A stretch of 64,000 bases of DNA from Anabaena lutea FACHB-196 (GTDB taxonomy: Bacteria; Cyanobacteriota; Cyanobacteriia; Cyanobacteriales; Nostocaceae). Each line of letters opens with the position of its first letter. The first letter of the stretch is position 1. The position numbers and the translations under genes were made by a program. Under the pieces are notes generated by a model. That model made no database searches, was not told where the DNA came from, and saw nothing but the letters and a program-made list of their open reading frames with translations. The stretch is from the NCBI RefSeq assembly GCF_014698305.1, contig NZ_JACJST010000003.1:124001-188000 (forward strand), read 5' to 3'. Positions 57,501-64,000 of this stretch are shown here, in pieces.

Positions 57501-60500
57501 AATTTAGCTGAAAATTCTCTATTTCGCATCAAAATATTGCAATTGAATGCCGAATCGCATATATTGTTAGTTAACATTCATCATATTATTTTCGATGGTT
57601 GGTCTTTTGGTATCTTATTTGCAGAACTAAAAGCACTTTATACAGCTTATTCTGAGGGTGTTACTTTAGCGTTACCACCACTACCAATTCAGTATGCAGA
57701 CTTTACTCTGTGGCAAAGACAGTGGCTGTCTGGAGAAGTTTTAGAATCACAGTTAAATTACTGGGAAAGACAATTAGGTGGGACTTTACCCATATTAGAA
57801 TTACCAACAGACCGTCCTCGTCCCAGAATAAAAACCTACGCAGGAGCCACAAAAACCTTCATCTTATCACCGGAATTAACTGCAAATATAAAATCCCTCT
57901 GTCAACAAGATGGTGTGACTTTGTTCATGACTTTACTCACAACATTTAAAGTCTTACTTTGTCGCTACAGTGGTCAAGAAGATGTGATTGTGGGAACTCC
58001 AATAGCGGGACGTAACCACAGAGAAATTGAGGGGTTGATGGGCTTTTTTGTAAATACTTTGGCTTTACGGACGGATTTAAGTGATAATCCTATTTTTCGA
58101 GAATTACTAAGTCAAGTGAAACAAGTATGTTTAGAAGCATACACTAATCAAGATGTACCTTTTGAGCAGTTAGTTGAGGTACTGCAACCAGAAAGAAATT
58201 TAAGTCATACTCCGATATTTCAAGTGATGTTTGTTTTGCAGAATACACCAATAGGAGAATTAGAATTACCAAATTTGTATTTAACAGCTTTAGAACCACC
58301 AAAACAAACTGCTAAATTTGATCTGACTCTATTGATGGAAGAAAAAAATGGACAATTAATAGGTGAATGGGAATATAATACAGATTTATTTGATGGTTCA
58401 ACGATAGAAAGAATGATAGAGCATTTCCAAATGTTATTATCTGGGATATTGGTTACTCCAGATCAAAACATTTGGAAATTACCTTTACTAACCGAAAGAG
58501 AAAGACATCATTTATTAGTTGAGTGGAATCAGACTCAGACCGATTATCCTCAAAATAAGTGCATTCATCAGTTATTTGAAGAACAGGTAGAGAAAACACC
58601 TGATGCAGTTGCAGTGGTGTTTGAGAATGAACAACTTACTTATCGAGAACTTAATCAACGTGCAAATCAATTAGCAAATTATTTGCAAATATTAGGAGTA
58701 CAATCAGAAAAGATAGTAGGAATTTGTGTTGAACGCTCTCTAGAAATGATTGTGGGATTGTTAGGTATTCTCAAAGCTGGGGGAGCTTATCTACCGCTTG
58801 ACTTTGCATATCCCCAGGAGCGTATTTCCCGTATGCTTGATGATGCTCAAGTAGCGGTGCTGTTGACCCAAAAACATCTAAGTAAAAGGCTTCCACAACA
58901 CCAAGTAGAAATGATTTGCTTAGATACTGACTGGCTTTTGATCTCTCAAGCAATAGAATCAAATCCTGTCTGTGAAATTCAACCTGAAAACTTGGCTTAT
59001 GTAATCTACACTTCAGGTTCTACAGGGGAGCCAAAAGGAGTAATGATTCAGCATTCCTCCGTTGTGAATCTTGCCAATGGCCTACATCAAGCTATCTATT
59101 GTGATCACCAGAATTCTCCATTGCGAGTCAGTTTGAATGGGTCTTTAACTTTTGACACTTCTGTTAAACAGATTATTCAACTGATATATGGTCATAGTCT
59201 GAACATAGTGCCAGAAAAGGTGCGATTTGATGGAAATGCGATGTTGTCCTACTTGCAGCAGCAAAAAATAGATGTGTTGGACTGCACACCATCGCATCTG
59301 GGACTGTTGATTGCAGCAGGATTGCTGGAAAGTGATGCTGCTCCTCAATATGTACTCGTAGGGGGAGAACCTATTGATGAATCTATGTGGACAACTTTAG
59401 CACAAGCTCAAAATATTAATTTTTATAATGTTTACGGTCCTACAGAATGCACTGTAGATACTACGGTGTGTTTGATACAAATAGCTAAGATCAAGCCAGT
59501 TATTGGTCGTCCTATAGCTAATGTCAAAACCTACATCTTAGACGAATATCTGCAACCAGTTCCCATTAATATGCCTGGGGAATTGCACATTGGGGGTGCG
59601 GGATTGGCAAGAGGCTATGTCAATGCCAAAGAGTTAACACAAAAGAAATTCATTCCTAATCCGTTTGATAAGACAGCAGGGAGTAGATTGTATAAAACTG
59701 GGGATTTAGCTCGCTATTTACCTAATGGTGAGATTGAATATCTAGGACGGATTGACAACCAAGTAAAAATTCGCGGCTTTAGAATAGAATTAGGAGAAAT
59801 AGAAGCAGTATTAAACCAACATTCTATTGTGAGGGAAGCTAAAGTTATTACCAGAGAAGATATTCCTGGTGATAAAAGATTAGTTGCTTATATTATTCCC
59901 AATTCCAAGGAAAATACTCAAGGGGAAATATCGCAGCAAATTCGTGAATACCTCAAACAGAAGTTACCAGATTACATGATTCCTTCTGCCTTTGTGGTGT
60001 TAGAGTCCTTCTCCTTAACTACTAATGGTAAAATTGATTATCGCGCTCTTCCTGCTCCCGATTTTTCAGCTAATCAAAGTAATTATTATATTGCTCCGAG
60101 AACTCCTAGAGAAGAAATTATCGCTAATATTTGGAGTCAGGTACTCAAGGTAGAAAAAATCGGCATTGATGATAACTTCTTTGAATTAGGTGGACACTCA
60201 TTACTAGCAACCCAAGTTATATCTCGTATCAGACAAAGCTTTAACTTAGAAATACCACTGCGCTTACTATTTGAATTTCCCACTATTGCCCAATTATCCT
60301 CACAAATTGGCAACAATGATAGTCTACCAGTCCCACAGATTGAACCGAGAAAACAACAAGAAAATCTGCCACTTTCCTTTGCTCAACAGCGGCTTTGGTT
60401 TTTAGACCAATTAGAACCCAATAGCACTGCTTATAATATGCCTTATACGCTGCGGTTTTTGGGAGTACTGAACATTAGTGCATTGGAACAAAGTATTAGT

Positions 60501-63500
60501 GAAATCATACAGCGTCATGAAATTCTGCGAACCAATATTATTTCAATAGATGGACAACCAATTCAGGTAATTATTAACAAAATTAATTTCAATTTACCTA
60601 TCATTGATTTACAATCTCTACCTGATGAGCAACGATCCGCAGAAGCTGAAAGAATCGCTGATCAAGAAGCACAGCAACCTTTTAATTTAGCTGAAGATTT
60701 TCTATTCCGTGTCAAACTGTTGCGTGTCAATCAAACAGAACATTGGCTGTTATTTAATTTTCATCATATTATTTTCGATGGTTGGTCTAGTGATGTGTTT
60801 CGACGGGAACTGGCTGCACTGTATCAAGCCTTTTCTATAGATAATCCCTCTTTTCCAGACGCTATAGAAACACCATTATCACCACTTCCTATTCAATATG
60901 CGGACTTTGCTCTGTGGCAAAGAGAGTGGCTTGCTGGGGAAGTTTTAGAATCGCAATTGAATTACTGGAAGCAGCATTTAGGTGGTCAGTTACCATTCCT
61001 AGAGTTACCAACTGATAGACCGCGCCCCAGTATACAGAGATTTCATGGTAGAAGACAATCCTTTCCAATTTCTTCATCCCTCACTCAGTCTCTGAAAACT
61101 CTCAGTCAGCAAGAGGGAGTAACCCTGTTTATGACCATGCTGGCTGCGTTTTACGCCCTACTTTACCGCTATAGTGGACAAGAGGATATTATCATCGGTA
61201 CTCCCATTGCTGGGAGGCATCGTTTAGAAACTGAGTCATTAATTGGATTTTTTATCAATACTCTGTGCTTGCGAATTCAGCTAGATGACAACCCCAGTTT
61301 TGCAGAGTTGTTGAAGCGAGTGCGTGAAGTCTGTTTAGGAGCTTATGAACATCAAGATATGCCCTTTGAGAAGTTGGTTGAAGAACTACAACCGACAAGG
61401 GACTTGAGCCGTTCACCGATATTTCAGGTGATGTTTATTCTTCAGAATACTCCCAAATCCGATTTAGAACTTTCTGGTCTAAGCTTGAGTTTTTTAGAAA
61501 CTGACAGCCCAGGAGCGAAGTTTGACTTAACTCTCAGCTTAACGGAAACAGATGATCACCTGATCGGTAACTGGACTTATAATACTGACTTATTTGAAAG
61601 TAGCACCATTGCTAGGATGACAGGGCATTTTCAGACCTTACTAGAGGGGATTGTTGCTCATTCATCTGATGCGATCGCTTCCCTACAAGAGGCTACACCA
61701 ACACCCAACCTAGGCATCGCCCAATTACCACTATTGACAGCGACTGAACGGCAACAAATGCTTGTGGAGTGGAACAATACCTATTCACCTTATCCCCAGG
61801 ATACTTGCATTCATCATCTATTCGAGTCCATTGCCGCACAAACACCAAATACTATAGCTGTGGTGTTTGAAACACAAAAATTAACCTACCAGGAACTTAA
61901 TTGTCGTGCCAATCAACTAGCACACTACTTGCAAAAATTGGGTGTAAGTCCAGAGGTGACGGTAGGGATTGCTGTTGAGCGCTCCTTAGAAATGATAGTT
62001 GGCGTTCTCGGTATTTTCAAAGCTGGTGGGGCTTATGTCCCTCTCGATCCGGCTTTGCCACAGGCTCGTCTAGACTATATGTTAAAGGATACGGGCGTAG
62101 GAGTTTTGTTAACTCAAAAGCATTTAGCCCAAAATTTTGCTGATTTCAAAGGGCGTGTAGTCTACATAGATCAGGACTGGCAGGAAATTGACAAAGAAAG
62201 CTCTATCAAACCCATAAGTAACGCCAAAAGCCATAACCTTGCCTATATTATTTACACCTCCGGTTCTACAGGCCAGCCCAAAGGTGTGATGGTAGAACAC
62301 CATAGCTTGTGTGGTTTTGCCGCACCAGGAAGGCTACAAGCTTACTGCGTTAACTCCGATAGCCGCGTCCTTCTGTTTGGTTCTCTGAGTTTTAGCACTT
62401 CCTTATCTGAAATATTCATGACCTTCATGGCAGGAGCAACCCTTTATATTGCCAGACAAGAAGACCTCCTACCTGGTTCAAGATTAGCTTATTGGCTACG
62501 GGAGTATGCTATCACTCACATTAAAACCACTCCTTCAGTTTTAGCAGCCATGCCTGATGCTAATTTTCCTTTGCTGTCTGTGATTACAGTCATGGGAGAA
62601 CCCTCCTCCTCTGAGGTTTTAGAACGTTGGCTACCTGGCCGGACACTGCTCAATTCTTACGGAGCGACGGAAGCGAGTGTCTCTGCTACTCGTGGTCAGT
62701 ACCAAGATAGCAAAACCAAACCATCCATTGGACATCCTATTGCTAACACCCAGATTTATTTACTAGATACCTATCAACAGCCTGTACCTGTTAATGTTCC
62801 AGGGGAAATATATATTGCAGGTGTTGGTGTCGCTCGTGGCTATATGAACCAACCCGATTTAACTGCTGAACGGTTTATTGCCAATCCCTTTAGCAATGAA
62901 CCAAAAGCCAGAATGTATAAGACTGGAGATTTAGGAATTTATTTATCAGACGGTCAGATTGTGCATCTGGGTCGCATAGATAATCAAGTCAAGATTCGCG
63001 GCTTCCGAATTGAACTAGGAGAAATTGAAACAATTCTCGGTCAACATCCATCGGTGGAAAAAGTTGTTGTCATTGCCAGAGAAGATAGCCCAGGCAATAA
63101 ACGCTTGGTTGCTTATGTTGTTCTCCAGGAAAACCAAAAATTTTCAACTCAGGAAATGCGAGTTTTCTTGGAAAAGAAAGTACCAAATTATATGATACCG
63201 ACAGCTGTTGTAGTTTTGGATTTTATCCCTCTAATGGTGAATGGTAAATTAGACAGAATCGCCTTACCTGCTCCTAAATTTGATAATTTTAAATTAGAAG
63301 ATAAATATACAACCCCAGCCGATAATTTAGAACTGCAACTCACCAAAATTTGGGAAAATGTTTTAGGTGTTCAACCTATTGGGTTAAATGATAACTTTTT
63401 TGATGTAGGAGGACATTCACTTTTAGCTGTCCGTTTATTTGCTCAAATTGAGAAAATATTTGGTAAAAATATTGCTTTGACTATTCTTTTCCAAGCTCCG

Positions 63501-64000
63501 ACAATTAGACAATTAGCTAATGTGCTTCGGGATGAAGGATACACCAGTTCTTGGTCTTCATTGGTGCCAATTCAACCTCATGGTTCAAAACGTCCTTTTT
63601 TCTATATTCATACTATTTATGGAGGTTTGATATACAGCCTGAATTTGTTATCTAAATTAGATGCTGATCAACCAGTTTATGGTTTACAAGCACAGGGATT
63701 AGATGGGAAAAAGTCTCCTCATACTTGTATTGAAGATATGGCATCTCACTATATTAAAGAAATACAAACTGTTCAACCGCATGGACCATATTTACTGGGA
63801 GGATGGTGTGCAGGAGGAGTGATCGCTTATGAAATGGCGCAACAACTTTATGCTCAAGGTGAGACTGTTGAATTACTCACGATTTTTGATGCTTTTCCTC
63901 CGAAAATGATACCTTCATCCCCTAAAGTTGTTAATTCTTTATTTCCAGTCAAAAGAAAGTCTCGTATCAGTAAATTTACATTGTTGTATTTAATGGATAT
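54558..64000 (+). CDS. three-module nonribosomal peptide synthetase with thioesterase (3' end outside window)
   Basis: One open frame of 3147 codons from ATG 54558 to the window edge, without a stop. Domain order: half condensation domain (~1-230, no HHxxxDG); A1 (~250-775; YTSGSTGTPKG, YGPTE); carrier 1 (Ser820 in GGHSL); C2 (~873-1310; HHIIFDG at 1008-1014); A2 (~1327-1835); carrier 2 (Ser1881); C3 (~1935-2400; HHIIFDG from 2069); A3 (~2410-2905); carrier 3 (Ser2954); thioesterase from ~3000, with nucleophile Cys3084 in GGWCAGG. Both full C domains carry the LCL-type opening SFAQQRLWFLDQL. No epimerisation or methylation domain. Specificity codes read by hand against GrsA: A1 DVENIGAIT, A2 DTKDLGVVD (Glu-like), A3 with Ser in place of Asp235. 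Product: a tripeptide-derived compound, identity unknown. Confidence 0.93.
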   Translation, partial: MKNIEDTSFKSCSNIERFWRGFLRGFTAPVTLPALSPDSSSHPARKTQEIRLSNSKTSDLITFGKNNKLSLHTLIQAAVALLLSHYTRETDILFGSTTEEPDFNIVPVRVSVEADVSVLSWLKNIQKQWSTLTDYEYIPLEQIRQYSEISPELPLFEMLVIFGNYEKLECFEYPLILSVDAESDLLLKINYQQTRFADDAIARMLGHLETLLTNIINLSEKTLADIPLLTEREKHQLLIEWNQTEVDYPQDKCIHLLFEEQVEKTPDAIAVVFVDEQLTYQELNERANQLANYLQKLGVNADKLVGLCLEPSLARIIGLLGILKAGGVYLPLDPVYPQERLRFMIEDSQVSIVLTQASLATKLSENSLQVVSLDADWEKIARESTNNLQSCVTGENLAYVIYTSGSTGTPKGVLTSHQAIAHHSQNIIAHYQLNSSNGERSTSGDRILQFASLSFDVSLEQILPTLAVGATLILVDTKLLTIWEFNQKLIDYNLTVVNIPPAYFTQWLLFLAENAFTIVPHQLRLVICGGEALPVESLKIWQNSPLRRIRLINAYGPTETTITAITFTVTQENTSIKSSTNIPIGRPLPNRKVYILDQQKNPVPIGIAGELYIGGEGLAQGYLNQPKLTEDKFITNPFDDTSLRITSLTKLYKTGDLACYLPDGNIKFLGRIDNQVKIRGFRIELGEIEAVLNQHPNLREAKVITREDIPGDKRLVAYIISTSNQNSPSEISTELRQYLKEKLPEYMIPSAFVMLETFPLTPNGKIDSRALPVPNFSSAANNYVAPRTPTEEILVNIWSQVLKTETIGINDNFFELGGHSLIATQIISRIRQTLNREIPLRLLFESPTIAQLSSQISTTNNLAVTAIEPRKQQENLPLSFAQQRLWFLDQLEPNSTAYNIPYRLQIQGLLNISILEKSISEIIQRHEILHTNFISIDGQAKQVITAKNTFSLPLIDLQSLPEYQQKLEVEKIAKQESEKPFNLAENSLFRIKILQLNAESHILLVNIHHIIFDGWSFGILFAELKALYTAYSEGVTLALPPLPIQYADFTLWQRQWLSGEVLESQLNYWERQLGGTLPILELPTDRPRPRIKTYAGATKTFILSPELTANIKSLCQQDGVTLFMTLLTTFKVLLCRYSGQEDVIVGTPIAGRNHREIEGLMGFFVNTLALRTDLSDNPIFRELLSQVKQVCLEAYTNQDVPFEQLVEVLQPERNLSHTPIFQVMFVLQNTPIGELELPNLYLTALEPPKQTAKFDLTLLMEEKNGQLIGEWEYNTDLFDGSTIERMIEHFQMLLSGILVTPDQNIWKLPLLTERERHHLLVEWNQTQTDYPQNKCIHQLFEEQVEKTPDAVAVVFENEQLTYRELNQRANQLANYLQILGVQSEKIVGICVERSLEMIVGLLGILKAGGAYLPLDFAYPQERISRMLDDAQVAVLLTQKHLSKRLPQHQVEMICLDTDWLLISQAIESNPVCEIQPENLAYVIYTSGSTGEPKGVMIQHSSVVNLANGLHQAIYCDHQNSPLRVSLNGSLTFDTSVKQIIQLIYGHSLNIVPEKVRFDGNAMLSYLQQQKIDVLDCTPSHLGLLIAAGLLESDAAPQYVLVGGEPIDESMWTTLAQAQNINFYNVYGPTECTVDTTVCLIQIAKIKPVIGRPIANVKTYILDEYLQPVPINMPGELHIGGAGLARGYVNAKELTQKKFIPNPFDKTAGSRLYKTGDLARYLPNGEIEYLGRIDNQVKIRGFRIELGEIEAVLNQHSIVREAKVITREDIPGDKRLVAYIIPNSKENTQGEISQQIREYLKQKLPDYMIPSAFVVLESFSLTTNGKIDYRALPAPDFSANQSNYYIAPRTPREEIIANIWSQVLKVEKIGIDDNFFELGGHSLLATQVISRIRQSFNLEIPLRLLFEFPTIAQLSSQIGNNDSLPVPQIEPRKQQENLPLSFAQQRLWFLDQLEPNSTAYNMPYTLRFLGVLNISALEQSISEIIQRHEILRTNIISIDGQPIQVIINKINFNLPIIDLQSLPDEQRSAEAERIADQEAQQPFNLAEDFLFRVKLLRVNQTEHWLLFNFHHIIFDGWSSDVFRRELAALYQAFSIDNPSFPDAIETPLSPLPIQYADFALWQREWLAGEVLESQLNYWKQHLGGQLPFLELPTDRPRPSIQRFHGRRQSFPISSSLTQSLKTLSQQEGVTLFMTMLAAFYALLYRYSGQEDIIIGTPIAGRHRLETESLIGFFINTLCLRIQLDDNPSFAELLKRVREVCLGAYEHQDMPFEKLVEELQPTRDLSRSPIFQVMFILQNTPKSDLELSGLSLSFLETDSPGAKFDLTLSLTETDDHLIGNWTYNTDLFESSTIARMTGHFQTLLEGIVAHSSDAIASLQEATPTPNLGIAQLPLLTATERQQMLVEWNNTYSPYPQDTCIHHLFESIAAQTPNTIAVVFETQKLTYQELNCRANQLAHYLQKLGVSPEVTVGIAVERSLEMIVGVLGIFKAGGAYVPLDPALPQARLDYMLKDTGVGVLLTQKHLAQNFADFKGRVVYIDQDWQEIDKESSIKPISNAKSHNLAYIIYTSGSTGQPKGVMVEHHSLCGFAAPGRLQAYCVNSDSRVLLFGSLSFSTSLSEIFMTFMAGATLYIARQEDLLPGSRLAYWLREYAITHIKTTPSVLAAMPDANFPLLSVITVMGEPSSSEVLERWLPGRTLLNSYGATEASVSATRGQYQDSKTKPSIGHPIANTQIYLLDTYQQPVPVNVPGEIYIAGVGVARGYMNQPDLTAERFIANPFSNEPKARMYKTGDLGIYLSDGQIVHLGRIDNQVKIRGFRIELGEIETILGQHPSVEKVVVIAREDSPGNKRLVAYVVLQENQKFSTQEMRVFLEKKVPNYMIPTAVVVLDFIPLMVNGKLDRIALPAPKFDNFKLEDKYTTPADNLELQLTKIWENVLGVQPIGLNDNFFDVGGHSLLAVRLFAQIEKIFGKNIALTILFQAPTIRQLANVLRDEGYTSSWSSLVPIQPHGSKRPFFYIHTIYGGLIYSLNLLSKLDADQPVYGLQAQGLDGKKSPHTCIEDMASHYIKEIQTVQPHGPYLLGGWCAGGVIAYEMAQQLYAQGETVELLTIFDAFPPKMIPSSPKVVNSLFPVKRKSRISKFTLLYLMD

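Noticed and set aside
54558-64000. Assignment of the NRPS to a named cyanotoxin or protease-inhibitor pathway
   Set aside because: Only one gene is visible, its 3' end and partners are outside the window, and the A1 and A3 codes are not ones I can tie to a known product.

Overview
The window comes from a filamentous, heterocyst-forming cyanobacterium (order Nostocales). The evidence is a full-length HetR, the plant-type ferredoxin-thioredoxin reductase catalytic chain FtrC, an Lpt lipopolysaccharide export set, many GCGATCGC (HIP1-type) octamers such as 1230-1237 and 2253-2260, and the short tandem repeats between genes that are typical of Nostoc and Anabaena genomes. Species cannot be fixed from the sequence alone.

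Layout. 0.3-8.3 kb: FecR-domain and small secreted proteins, moaA (molybdenum cofactor), rpsD, a secreted Cys-repeat protein, hetR, and a coiled-coil/EamA transporter fusion upstream of hetR. 8.7-13.6 kb: a PiT phosphate permease, a zinc alcohol dehydrogenase, a MITE-like element, and an AT-rich accessory patch with two small proteins sharing an Asn/Gly/Tyr motif plus an orphan excisionase-type HTH protein. 13.9-18.8 kb: dxs, an SLH-domain protein, rpiA and an aldo/keto reductase. 18.8-28.5 kb: mfd and a CNNM/CorC membrane protein, bracketed by two different gene pairs that each encode an SMC/OLD-like ATPase and a small TOPRIM/DUF4276-like protein. 28.6-33.6 kb: lptA, lptB, an LptF/G permease and a hypothetical gene, then ftrC-DUF309. 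33.8-41.1 kb: DUF58 protein, GH38 alpha-mannosidase, a conserved hypothetical and a DUF6765-like protein. 41.2-46.5 kb: a 15-repeat LRR-Roc-COR GTPase, a PlsC-type acyltransferase and a lysophospholipase-like hydrolase. 46.5-54.4 kb: a second MITE copy, a decayed adhesin fragment, and a 2351-residue SdrD_B-repeat protein whose N-terminus looks like a Cys-Gln thioester adhesin domain. 54.56 kb to the end: one uninterrupted reading frame for a three-module nonribosomal peptide synthetase (NRPS) with a terminal thioesterase. It is cut by the window edge.

What works together. The Lpt genes form one minus-strand export unit. ftrC/DUF309 and alpha-mannosidase/DUF58 are each joined by 4-bp ATGA overlaps. 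Each ATPase/TOPRIM-like pair is tightly spaced and probably acts as a two-component conflict (defence) module. The C-terminal module of the LRR-Roc-COR protein recurs as a stand-alone 120-residue protein 28 kb away, suggesting a shared signalling or effector adaptor.

Most unusual at the sequence level: (i) two ATPase/TOPRIM-like pairs around mfd; (ii) the thioester-like adhesin and its decayed upstream relic; (iii) the NRPS, with a half-length starter condensation domain, a third adenylation domain lacking the usual Asp235, and a Cys-nucleophile thioesterase; (iv) intergenic-type short repeats found in frame inside three conserved genes (pit, mfd, alpha-mannosidase). All domain and family calls rest on reading motifs by eye; no database search was possible.
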